20,073 bases of DNA from Synechococcus sp. UW140 (GTDB taxonomy: Bacteria; Cyanobacteriota; Cyanobacteriia; PCC-6307; Cyanobiaceae). The notes beneath the pieces are model-generated. The model was not told where the DNA came from. It searched no databases and was given only the letters and a program-made list of their open reading frames with translations. Below, piece by piece: positions 1-7,241 of this stretch. How positions within the stretch are numbered: position 1 is the stretch's first letter; each line of letters opens with the position of its first letter. The DNA lies in NCBI GenBank assembly GCA_945878795.1, contig CAMDWF010000006.1:1-20073 (forward strand), written 5' to 3'. The position numbers and the translations under genes were made by a program.

Positions 1-113
1 AACGCCATGATGTTGACCCCGTGCTGACCGAGGGCGGGGCCCACCGGCGGCGCAGGGTTGGCTTTGCCGGCCTGGAGGGCCAGCTTGATCACGGCTACGA
101 CTTTCTTGGCCAT
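1..113 (-). CDS. rplK: 50S ribosomal protein L11 (5' part only)
   Basis: Ribosomal protein L11 forms the base of the L7/L12 stalk with 23S rRNA at the GTPase-associated centre. Only the first 37 residues lie in the window. They begin MAKKVVAVIKLALQAGKA and continue with the PPVGPALGQHGVNIM segment, which is diagnostic of L11. The ATG is at 113-111 and the gene runs off the left edge. It follows nusG on the same strand after 180 bases, the usual bacterial secE-nusG-rplK order. That spacer contains several short stem-loops, annotated separately. Identification is secure although the fragment is short. Confidence 0.95.
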   Translation of the reverse strand, partial: MAKKVVAVIKLALQAGKANPAPPVGPALGQHGVNIMA

Positions 114-133
114 CGGCTCGACGTCTGACGGAA

Positions 134-279
134 CTTCCCTGAAGGGAGAGGGGACGGTTCTCCCGCGAGGGGAGAGAGGAAACCACTCCCCGAAGGGAGC
201 GCTGCGGATCGCCGGACCGGGGGGGGTCTGGCGCACGGGTGGCTGTCAGGCCACAGGGGCCGCCCTCCGCAGGGAGGCG
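134..279 (-). repeat. Series of short GC-rich stem-loops in the nusG-rplK spacer
   Basis: Read on the minus (transcript) strand, the spacer holds several short inverted repeats: 277-264 (5 bp, CCTCC/GGAGG), 254-239 (GTGGC/GCCAC, 6-base loop), 199-186 (CTCCC-TTCG-GGGAG), 175-159 (TCTCCC/GGGAGA, 5-base loop) and 147-136 (TCCC-TTCA-GGGA). The last three are spaced about 25 bases apart and resemble each other, as diverged tandem copies would. There is no U-run, so they are not simple intrinsic terminators. They would lie in the untranslated RNA upstream of rplK. A role in attenuation, RNA processing or binding by a ribosomal protein is inference only. Confidence 0.6.
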
Positions 280-293
280 ACCCCGGTGCGGGA

Positions 294-1076
294 TCAGTTC
301 TGTTTACTGATCTGGGAGAACTCGAGTTCGACCGGTGTTTCTCGGCCGAAAATGGACAGGAGGGCTTTGAGCTTGTTGCGTTCGCCAGACACCTCAATCA
401 CCTCGCCCTGGAAGTCCTTGAAGGGACCCGCAATGACGAGGATCTGGTCGCCCTCACTGATATCGACCTTGACGACAGGTTTCTTCTCGGCAGCCCGCTT
501 GAAGATGCGGTCCACCTCCTGACGGCTCAGGGGCCTGGGGCGGATGTGGCCGCGGGTCTTGCCGGTGGCGCGCCTTTCCTCCTGGCCGACGAAATTGATG
601 ACATTGGGCGTACTGCGCACCGCCATCATCGTGTCCTCATCCAAAATCATGCGTACGAGCACGTAGCCCGGAAACACCTTCTCCTCGATGGACTGGCGAC
701 TGCCGTCCTTCTTCAACTTGACCCCTGGGGTCTGGGGAATCTCGATCTCCAGGATGCGGTTGTCGACACCCAGGGTGACGGCCCGCTGTTCCAGGGTGGC
801 TTTGACCTTTTTCTCACAGCTTGAGGCCACCTGGACCGCAAACCAACGGGCCACCTGGGGCGTCTCGATCACCTCGGTCCCTTCGAGCACCGGAGGCGTT
901 ACGGCCTCCCCAGCCAGGACGGTCGCTGGGACCTCCAGGGCCAGGAGCGGGTGCTCGGCGGCCTCGTCGACAGGGTCGGCCTCAAGGGTCGCGTCGAAAG
1001 GCTCGGACCCCGGCGCTTCCAGCTCCTCAGGGTTATCCAGCTCGTTGGTCGATAAGGAAGTCACGGGCACGGTCAT
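294..1076 (-). CDS. nusG: Transcription termination/antitermination factor NusG
   Basis: NusG binds RNA polymerase and influences pausing, termination and coupling to ribosomes. The 260-residue product has an NGN domain from about residue 76 (ARWFAVQV, then FPGYVLVRM near 135-143 and NVINFVG near 158-164). A C-terminal KOW domain lies at about 205-256 (EGDQILVIAGPFKDFQGEV). Residues 1-75 form an acidic, Pro/Glu-rich extension that E. coli NusG lacks. I chose the ATG at 1076-1074, which overlaps the secE stop as TGATG. A TTG one codon upstream is possible but less likely. The overlap implies translational coupling with secE. rplK follows on the same strand. Confidence 0.95.
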   Translation of the reverse strand: MTVPVTSLSTNELDNPEELEAPGSEPFDATLEADPVDEAAEHPLLALEVPATVLAGEAVTPPVLEGTEVIETPQVARWFAVQVASSCEKKVKATLEQRAVTLGVDNRILEIEIPQTPGVKLKKDGSRQSIEEKVFPGYVLVRMILDEDTMMAVRSTPNVINFVGQEERRATGKTRGHIRPRPLSRQEVDRIFKRAAEKKPVVKVDISEGDQILVIAGPFKDFQGEVIEVSGERNKLKALLSIFGRETPVELEFSQISKQN

Positions 1077-1378
1077 CAACGGAACACCTGGCTGGACGCC
1101 CAGTGGAAAAAGCGATCAACAGCGGCGATGGCCGCCGCCGAAAGGGCCACCATCAGGATCACGGCCACGGATTCGCTGAACAGCTGCTGGCGGCTGGGCC
1201 AGACCACCTTGCGCAGCTCGGCCAGCGTCTGGGCCAGAAAGCCATTGCCTTCAGCCGCAATGGCATCGGGCTCATCCGTACCGGCAGCGGCGGATTCGCC
1301 GAGCGGAGGCATGGGGCCTGGGCCCTCCGGCCGCTCGGGTGTGCTCTGGCTGGTGGTAGTTGGGGTGATCTGAGCCAC
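1076..1378 (-). CDS. secE: Preprotein translocase subunit SecE
   Basis: SecE is the small clamp subunit of the SecYEG protein-conducting channel in the plasma or thylakoid membrane. The 100-residue product has a Pro/Thr-rich N-terminal tail of about 45 residues. An amphipathic segment with the typical ELRKVVWPSRQQ motif (about 54-65) follows, then one membrane helix at about 69-91. The single-helix form is usual for cyanobacteria, unlike the three-helix E. coli protein. The start is GTG at 1378-1376. The TGA stop shares one base with the nusG ATG. The gene lies 71 bases after the clpB2-type gene on the same strand. Confidence 0.93.
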   Translation of the reverse strand: MAQITPTTTSQSTPERPEGPGPMPPLGESAAAGTDEPDAIAAEGNGFLAQTLAELRKVVWPSRQQLFSESVAVILMVALSAAAIAAVDRFFHWASSQVFR

Positions 1379-1449
1379 TGGGCACGTGGCGTAGCCACGG
1401 ATGGAGGGAGGCGCGACGAGGGCTTGATCGACCTCGACAAAGGTTCACC

Positions 1450-4266
1450 CTACTGGACGCCCTCCGGGGCCTTGGCGGCAAGGTGGAAAGTCTCCCGCAG
1501 GGGTACAAATTTCAGCCCGGTGTCTGCCGTACCGGCGGGGGCGTCCGCGCATTGCACCCTCACTCCCCAGGCACCCCGAAACTGGTCTTCGAGCAAGGCG
1601 GTGGCCAGGGGATTCTCGATGCGACGCCGCAGCACCCGCCGCAAGGGCCGCGCCCCGTATTCGGGCTCGTAACCCTGCTGGGCCAAGAGCGCCACCACGG
1701 GCTCCTCCACCTGCAATTGCAGCTGCTGTTCAGCCAGCAAGACCTCCAGCTCCTTGATCTGCAAGCGCACGATCCGTTGCAGATCGGCGCGAGCCAAAGG
1801 ACGGAAGCGGATGACCTCATCAATTCGGTTAAGAAATTCGGGGCGGAACTGGCGGGAGAGGGCCTCTTCCACAGCCCGATCGAGTTCGGCATCGGCGGAG
1901 GCCTGGGCCGATGGATCCCCGTCGCCCAACTCCGCATGGCGTTTGGCGCTCTCCAAAATTGCGCGGCTGGCCAGATTGCTGGTCATCAGCACCACGGTGT
2001 GGCGAAAATCCACGGTGCGCCCCTGGGAATCGGTCAAGCGTCCATCGTCAAGCACCTGCAGCAACAGGTTGAAGACATCCGGGTGAGCCTTCTCCACCTC
2101 GTCGAGCAGCAGCACCGCGTAGGGCCGGCGCCGCACCGCCTCCGTCAGCTGGCCCCCCTCCTCGTAGCCCACGTAACCCGGCGGTGCCCCCACCAGGCGG
2201 GCCACGGCGTTGCGTTCCATGAATTCGCTCATATCAAGGCGCACCAAGGCCTCTTCCTCATCGAAGAGGGCGGCGGCAAGGGCCTTGGCCAGTTCGGTCT
2301 TGCCGACCCCCGTGGGCCCGAGAAACAGAAAGGAACCCACCGGGCGGGTCGGAGCCTGCATCCCGGCCCGGGCCCTTCGGATCGCTGCGGCCACGGCGGC
2401 CACAGCCTCGGGCTGCCCCACCACCCTTTCGCTGAGACGACTTTCCATTTCCAACAGTTTCTGACGCTCGCCGGCCAGCAGGCGCTGCACCGGAATGCCG
2501 GTCCAACGGGCCACCACATCGGCGATATCCCATTCCTCCACCTGCTCCCGCAGCATGGGGTCTTGCTGCAGCTCCTGTTCGAGGGTCTGGCGCCTTTGCT
2601 GCAGAACGTAGAGCTGGTCAAAACGCAAGCGCGCCGCGCCCTCCAAATCCCCATCCCGCTCGGCCTCAGCGATGGCCTGGCGCAGGCTTTCGTCCTCCTG
2701 CAGCAACAGCCTCAATTCCACCAACCGCTCCTTCTCGACGTCCCAGCGGCGCTGCAAAGCCTCCAAGGCCCCCTGGGCCTGGCGGCGCTGATCCTGTAAG
2801 GCCCCTTTCTCCCCCATGGGAGCGGCCTCTGCGGCGAGCAGGGCTAGCTCAATGCGCCGCAGATCGGCTTCGGCCGCCTCAACAATCTCCGGCTTGGAGG
2901 TCACCTGCATGCGCAGTTGGGCCGCCGCCTCATCCACCAGGTCGATGGCGGAATCGGGCAGGCATCGATCGCAGATGTAGCGCTCCGCCAAACGGGCCGC
3001 CGCCACCAGGGCCGCGTCGGCAATCGTGACGCCATGGTGCAGCTCATAGCGCTCCCGCAACCCGCGCAGGATCTCCAGGCAGGTGGCGCGGTCCGGCTCG
3101 CGGATCAGCACCTGCTGGAAACGGCGCTCCAGGGCGGGGTCCTTCTCAATGGTGCGGCGGAAATCCTCGGGGGTGGTGGCGCCAATACAGCGCAGATCAC
3201 CGCGGGCCAGGGCCGGCTTGAGGATGCCGGCCGCATCACTGCCCGAGCGCTCGCCGCTAACCATTGTGTGGAGTTCGTCGAGAAAGAGCACGACTCCGCC
3301 CGCCCCATCCGCCTGGGCCACCTCCTTGAGCACGCTGCGCAGCCTTTCTTCGAACTGACCGCGAAACTTGGCCCCGGCGATCAGGGCCCCCAAATCCAGG
3401 GCCACCAGTCGCACCCCCCACAGGGAATCGGGCACATCACCGGCCACAATGCGCTGGGCCAACCACTCGACCACAGCGGTTTTACCGACCCCGGGCTCGC
3501 CGATCAAGACAGGATTGTTCTTGCCCCGCCGGGAGAGTACCTGGATCAAGCGGCGGATCTCGGTGTCACGGCCGATCACCGGATCCAGCAGGCCTGCCCG
3601 GGCGGCGGCGGTGAGATCCCGTCCATAGCGCTCCAGCGCCGAGGGCTCCCGCTCCGCCTCAGGGCCGAACTCTTCCCCGGACTCGTCCAGCCGTTGCAGC
3701 CGGAGGCTCTCGGGCTCGGCCCTTGCCTGCGACGGGGAGCCCGCGCCAGGGCGGGCAGGAGGGGCGGGAGGGACCGCCACCGCAGCCGCTGCCTGTTTGG
3801 CCGCGGGGCGCCATTGGCGCCCGAGGAGATCTTCGCTGAGACCCTCCTGGGCCAACAGACGGGCGCCCAGCCGCGGGTCGTTCACCAGGGCGATCAGCAG
3901 ATGGGGCACCTCCAGGCGGCGCTCTCCCCACTGGGCCCTGTGGCGATCCGCCTCTTCCAGCAACTCCTCAAGGGCCTCACCGATGTAAAGGGTCTCGTCT
4001 CGTCCGGGGGGCTGGTCAGCGCAAAACGCCTCCAGCCGATCCAACAAACGATCCTCATCAATGGGCAGGGACTCACTCCAGGTCGTGAAGCGCCGGTCCA
4101 GGAGCAGGGCCAAAAGCAGGTGCTCGACGTCCATCGAGCCATGGCGCCAGCGGCGGGCCTGGTCCTGGCTGGCGATCAGCAGATCCCAGGCGCTGTCACT
4201 GAAACGCTCCGGATCGGCGGTGAGACTGGTCGGTGGCGCACTTAACGAAGGGGACTCGGCAGACAT
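1450..4266 (-). CDS. clpB2: ClpB-family AAA+ disaggregase (ClpB2-type)
   Basis: This HSP100/ClpB ATPase would extract and refold aggregated proteins with DnaK. Its 938 residues hold an N-domain with two Clp repeats (about 20-150) and an Ala/Pro-rich linker (about 153-200). D1 follows, with Walker A GEPGVGKT at 256-263 and Walker B VVLFLDE near 325-331. A coiled-coil middle domain (about 455-570) comes next, then D2 with Walker A GPTGVGKT at 650-657, pore loop GYVGYEEGG at 697-705 and Walker B VLLLDE near 718-723. The long middle domain indicates ClpB rather than ClpC, and I see no ClpP-docking loop. Cyanobacteria usually carry two ClpB proteins. The divergent N-domain and the place upstream of secE suggest the second one, but the paralogue assignment is inference. 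The start is ATG at 4266, 13 bases after the gloA stop. Confidence 0.93.
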   Translation of the reverse strand: MSAESPSLSAPPTSLTADPERFSDSAWDLLIASQDQARRWRHGSMDVEHLLLALLLDRRFTTWSESLPIDEDRLLDRLEAFCADQPPGRDETLYIGEALEELLEEADRHRAQWGERRLEVPHLLIALVNDPRLGARLLAQEGLSEDLLGRQWRPAAKQAAAAVAVPPAPPARPGAGSPSQARAEPESLRLQRLDESGEEFGPEAEREPSALERYGRDLTAAARAGLLDPVIGRDTEIRRLIQVLSRRGKNNPVLIGEPGVGKTAVVEWLAQRIVAGDVPDSLWGVRLVALDLGALIAGAKFRGQFEERLRSVLKEVAQADGAGGVVLFLDELHTMVSGERSGSDAAGILKPALARGDLRCIGATTPEDFRRTIEKDPALERRFQQVLIREPDRATCLEILRGLRERYELHHGVTIADAALVAAARLAERYICDRCLPDSAIDLVDEAAAQLRMQVTSKPEIVEAAEADLRRIELALLAAEAAPMGEKGALQDQRRQAQGALEALQRRWDVEKERLVELRLLLQEDESLRQAIAEAERDGDLEGAARLRFDQLYVLQQRRQTLEQELQQDPMLREQVEEWDIADVVARWTGIPVQRLLAGERQKLLEMESRLSERVVGQPEAVAAVAAAIRRARAGMQAPTRPVGSFLFLGPTGVGKTELAKALAAALFDEEEALVRLDMSEFMERNAVARLVGAPPGYVGYEEGGQLTEAVRRRPYAVLLLDEVEKAHPDVFNLLLQVLDDGRLTDSQGRTVDFRHTVVLMTSNLASRAILESAKRHAELGDGDPSAQASADAELDRAVEEALSRQFRPEFLNRIDEVIRFRPLARADLQRIVRLQIKELEVLLAEQQLQLQVEEPVVALLAQQGYEPEYGARPLRRVLRRRIENPLATALLEDQFRGAWGVRVQCADAPAGTADTGLKFVPLRETFHLAAKAPEGVQ

Positions 4267-4279
4267 GGGCAGACTGACC

Positions 4280-4693
4280 TCAGGAAGCCAGGGCGGGCGA
4301 TGTTGGTGGAGCTGATGTCTGAATCAGTTCGATGCGGTATCCATCGGGGTCCTCCACGAAGGCAATCACGGTGCTGCCGTGCTTCATCGGTCCAGGCGGT
4401 CGCACCACCTTGCCGCCCCGGGCGGCGATGGCCCCGCAGGTGGCCACGATGTCCGCCACACCGATGGCGATATGGCCGTAGCCCTCGCCCAGGTCGTAGG
4501 CGGCCGTATCCCAGTTGTGGGTGAGTTCCAGCACGGTGGTTTCCCGTTCGGTGCCGTAGCCCACAAAGGCCAGGGTGAAGCGGCCTTCGGGATAATCCTT
4601 GCGCCGCAGCAGGCCCATGCCCAGAACCTCGGTGTAGAAGCGCAGAGATCGTTCCAGATCGCCCACGCGCAGCATGGTATGAAGCAATCGCAT
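4280..4693 (-). CDS. gloA: Lactoylglutathione lyase (glyoxalase I)
   Basis: Glyoxalase I converts the methylglyoxal-glutathione hemithioacetal to S-lactoylglutathione in the cytoplasm, detoxifying a by-product of triose-phosphate metabolism. Starting at the ATG at 4693 gives 137 residues beginning MRLLHTMLRVGDL, as in E. coli GloA. The four metal ligands fall at the E. coli positions: H5, E56 (VLELTHNW), H74 (GYGHIAI) and E122 (YRIELI). This VOC-fold enzyme is usually Ni/Co-dependent when it has the short E. coli-like form. An in-frame ATG 17 codons upstream (4744) is possible but adds unconserved sequence. It is the first gene of the minus-strand run into clpB2 and is divergent from eno. Confidence 0.93.
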   Translation of the reverse strand: MRLLHTMLRVGDLERSLRFYTEVLGMGLLRRKDYPEGRFTLAFVGYGTERETTVLELTHNWDTAAYDLGEGYGHIAIGVADIVATCGAIAARGGKVVRPPGPMKHGSTVIAFVEDPDGYRIELIQTSAPPTSPALAS

Positions 4694-4888
4694 CACTGGG
4701 GCAGCCGAGGGGACAGGGAGGGAAGCAGAAGTCTTCGTTCCCATTGTGACTAGACAACCTGCCGAAACGGCGGGCCAGGCTCCCTGGGGATCCCCCCCAA
4801 TCCCCCCAGCGGTTGGCCCCGACGGGCACGACGAACACATGCCGAAGCGATAGGGCCCCATAGGATCGCCGCCAACAGCTTTGAACTT
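4694..4888. promoter_or_regulatory. Divergent promoter region gloA / eno
   Basis: This 195-base spacer separates the divergent gloA and eno starts, so it should hold promoters for both transcripts. It contains the palindrome GGGGATCCCC at 4786-4795 inside a C-rich run, and a short stem GCCG-AAA-CGGC at 4761-4771. No convincing paired -35/-10 boxes stand out. TAGGAT near 4861 could be a -10 element for eno but lies only about 23 bases from the GTG. I cannot place start sites from sequence alone. Confidence 0.45.
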
Positions 4889-6187
4889 GTGCTCGACTCC
4901 CTCGACCTGGTGATCGATTCGATCGTGGCCCGCGAGGTCCTTGATTCCCGCGGCACCCCCACGGTGGAAGCCGAGGTTTACTTAGAAGGGGGTTCCACGG
5001 GACGGGCGATTGTGCCCAGTGGTGCCAGCACCGGCGCCCATGAGGCCCACGAACTGCGCGACGGCGATGGGCGCCGCTACTTCGGCAAGGGGGTCAGCCA
5101 GGCCGTCGAAAACATTGAGGAGCGCATCGCCCCTGCCCTCTGTGGACTATCTGCGCTCGATCAAGGCGCCGTAGATGCGGCCATGGTCGAACTGGATGGC
5201 AGTGACAACAAATCCGCCCTCGGCGCCAACGCCATCCTGGCGGTGAGCCTGGCCAACGCCCAAGCAGCTGCCAGGGGCCTGGGATTACCTCTATATCGCT
5301 ACCTGGGCGGACCGATGGCCAATCTCCTGCCCGTGCCCCTGATGAACGTCATCAACGGCGGGGCCCACGCCTCCAACAACATGGATTTTCAGGAATTCAT
5401 GCTGGTACCCCACGGGGCCAACAGTTTCCGCGAAGCCCTGCGCTGGGGCGCCGAGGTGTTCCACACCCTCAAAGGCCTGCTCAAGGACCAAGGTCTATCC
5501 ACGGCCGTGGGCGACGAAGGGGGCTTCGCCCCGGATCTGGCCGATAACGCCGCCGCCGGCGACCTGCTGGTCCAGGCCATCGAGAAAGCTGGCTACCGCC
5601 CCGGCGATCAAATCTCCCTGGCCCTGGATGTGGCCAGTACTGAGTTTTTCAAGGACGGACGTTATGCCTTCGGGGGCGGTGATTACAGCAGCGCTGAAAT
5701 GGTCGACCAACTGGCCAACCTGGTCAGTCGCTTCCCGATCGTTTCGATCGAAGACGGGGTGGCGGAAGATGACTGGGAAGGTTGGGCCCTGCTCACCCAA
5801 AAACTCGGCCGGACAGTGCAACTGGTGGGTGACGACCTGTTCGTCACCAATACGGCCCGCCTGCGCCAGGGCATAGAGCTGGGCGTGGCCAATTCGATCC
5901 TGATCAAGGTGAATCAAATCGGATCGCTCACCGAAACGCTGCAGGCGATCGACCTTGCCGGGCGAGCCGGGTACACCAGTGTCATCAGCCACCGCAGCGG
6001 CGAAACCGAAGACGTGACCATTGCCGACCTGGCGGTGGCCACCCGCGCCGGCCAGATCAAGACCGGTTCGCTCAGCCGCAGCGACCGGGTGGCCAAGTAC
6101 AACCAACTGCTGCGCATCGAAGACGACCTGGGAACCCAAGCCATCTATGCCGGCAGCGATGACCGGGGCCCCCGCGGCAAGGCCTGA
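4889..6187 (+). CDS. eno: Enolase (phosphopyruvate hydratase)
   Basis: Enolase interconverts 2-phosphoglycerate and phosphoenolpyruvate in lower glycolysis. The 432-residue length is normal. Visible active-site residues include E210 in GDEGGFAP, metal ligands D247, E288 (SIEDG) and D315 (GDDLFVT), the catalytic lysine K340 in LIKVNQIGS, and the enolase signature SHRSGETED at 367-375. The start is a GTG at 4889, giving MLDSLDLVIDSIVAREVLDSRG. A second in-frame GTG at 4910 would shorten it by seven residues, but the longer N-terminus matches enolases of this group as I remember them. Codon use is strongly G/C-ending, as expected for a highly expressed gene. The reductase pseudogene starts 8 bases downstream. 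Confidence 0.97.
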   Translation: MLDSLDLVIDSIVAREVLDSRGTPTVEAEVYLEGGSTGRAIVPSGASTGAHEAHELRDGDGRRYFGKGVSQAVENIEERIAPALCGLSALDQGAVDAAMVELDGSDNKSALGANAILAVSLANAQAAARGLGLPLYRYLGGPMANLLPVPLMNVINGGAHASNNMDFQEFMLVPHGANSFREALRWGAEVFHTLKGLLKDQGLSTAVGDEGGFAPDLADNAAAGDLLVQAIEKAGYRPGDQISLALDVASTEFFKDGRYAFGGGDYSSAEMVDQLANLVSRFPIVSIEDGVAEDDWEGWALLTQKLGRTVQLVGDDLFVTNTARLRQGIELGVANSILIKVNQIGSLTETLQAIDLAGRAGYTSVISHRSGETEDVTIADLAVATRAGQIKTGSLSRSDRVAKYNQLLRIEDDLGTQAIYAGSDDRGPRGKA

Positions 6188-6195
6188 ATCCAGCC

Positions 6196-7238
6196 GTGTC
6201 GTCTCCAACGCCCTCCCGATTCGGTTTCGGCACGTCCGGCATCATGGGCTCAGCGCTCACCTCAGCCGGCCGGCTGAGGCTGCTGGACGTGGCTTTTGAA
6301 GAGGGCATCACCCACTTTGATACGGCTCCCCTCTACGGCCAAGGGTTAGCCGAATCCCTACTTGGCAGGTTTGCCCGCTCCCGGCGAGAAGCCCTGACGA
6401 TCACTACCAAATTCGGCCTGGTTCCCAAGACCTATCCGGCGCTGCTGCGCCCCCTGATACCCATCGCCAGGGTCGTGAACAGGAGAATGGTGTCAAAGGA
6501 TCGACTGCTGGCTTATTTGAATCGGGTCAAGCCCCCAAGGCCAAGTTTGCCGCCTCCCGGCCATGGGGCGGCAAACTTGGCCGACCCCACGGCCGGCAGC
6601 CCCCCCAATAGCTGGCCGGCGGCAGAAACCGTCATGCCGCCAGTTCCCTATACGCCAGAAACCATTCGCGAGCAACTAGAAAAAGCCTACTCCGCCTCAA
6701 AACTGATCATATTGATTATTATTTACTGCACGAATGCCATGGGCATTACCTTCAACCAGCCATTCTGGAGTGTCTAGAGAGATTGGTCCAGGAAGGTAAA
6801 ATTCTCTACTACGGAATCGGCAGTGGCCGCTGGCAAAGCCGCTGCATCTTGGAGAAGTTTGCCACGGTGCCCTGGGTGGTCCAGATCCCGGACGGCTGGG
6901 CGAATTGCGATACTGATTGGTTTGCCCAGCGGGCCCAACCACCTCTGTTCACCCACAGCTCACTGCGCCTTTCCTTGCAAGCAGATCCTGGGTCGATGGA
7001 GATTATTAAGCGGCGTTGGGCGGAACTCACCGACCAGGATCCAGACCAGCCTGAATTATTGAGTGAACTGCTGCTCAACGGGGCCCTGATCAAAAATGCA
7101 TCTGGATGTGTGCTGTTCTCCAGCCGCCACGCCCGACACATCCGCAGCAATGCGGCCCTGCTCGAAAGGCTTGAGGCCCGCCGAACCGCTATTGAAACCC
7201 TGTTGCGCGAGCAGCAACAACCTATCGGCAGGTCCTAG
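6196..7238 (+). pseudogene. Aldo/keto reductase, disrupted by a -1 frameshift
   Basis: Two adjacent frames together encode one aldo/keto reductase-like protein (NADPH-dependent carbonyl reduction). The first frame, from a GTG at 6196, carries the TIM-barrel start with FDTAPLYGQG (catalytic D42, Y47) and TTKFG (K72). It then loses homology at an A5 run (6680-6684). Reading from 6684 in the other frame gives SLLRLKTDHIDYYLLHE, which supplies the fourth catalytic residue (H), and runs to the stop at 7236-7238. One missing A, or a -1 slip, explains the break. Upstream of it, residues about 113-145 form a Pro/Gly/Ala-rich insert containing a perfect palindrome (6539-6582). The gene could be a true pseudogene, a sequencing error in the A run, or a slippage site. 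The intact GMC oxidoreductase starts 3 bases later. Confidence 0.8.
6539..6582. repeat. Perfect 16-bp inverted repeat inside the reductase gene
   Basis: The left arm GGCCAAGTTTGCCGCC (6539-6554) and right arm GGCGGCAAACTTGGCC (6567-6582) are exact reverse complements around a 12-base loop. In the reductase frame it is read through without a stop as a Pro/Gly/Ala-rich stretch in a linker between barrel elements. It could be a small mobile palindromic element inserted in frame, or a cruciform/hairpin arising by chance in GC-rich DNA. A 16-bp perfect match makes chance unlikely. I saw no second copy in this window. Confidence 0.85.
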
Positions 7239-7241
7239 GCG

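Noticed and set aside
1483..4245. Long open frames (438 and 442 codons) on the plus strand opposite the ClpB gene
   Set aside because: They mirror a GC-rich real gene, have low-complexity His/Gln/Gly-rich translations and no recognisable motifs, while the minus strand encodes a complete ClpB.
4786..4795. GGGGATCCCC as an operator for gloA/eno
   Set aside because: It is a short palindrome inside C/G runs and easily arises by chance in this composition; not enough to call a binding site.
5495..6208. 237-codon frame antisense to enolase
   Set aside because: The plus strand encodes a full, motif-complete enolase; the antisense frame is a composition shadow.
6679..6686. Programmed -1 ribosomal frameshift in the reductase
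   Set aside because: The A5 run is not a classic X-XXY-YYZ heptamer and no stable downstream stem-loop is seen; decay or a read error is simpler, so it is kept only as an option in the finding.
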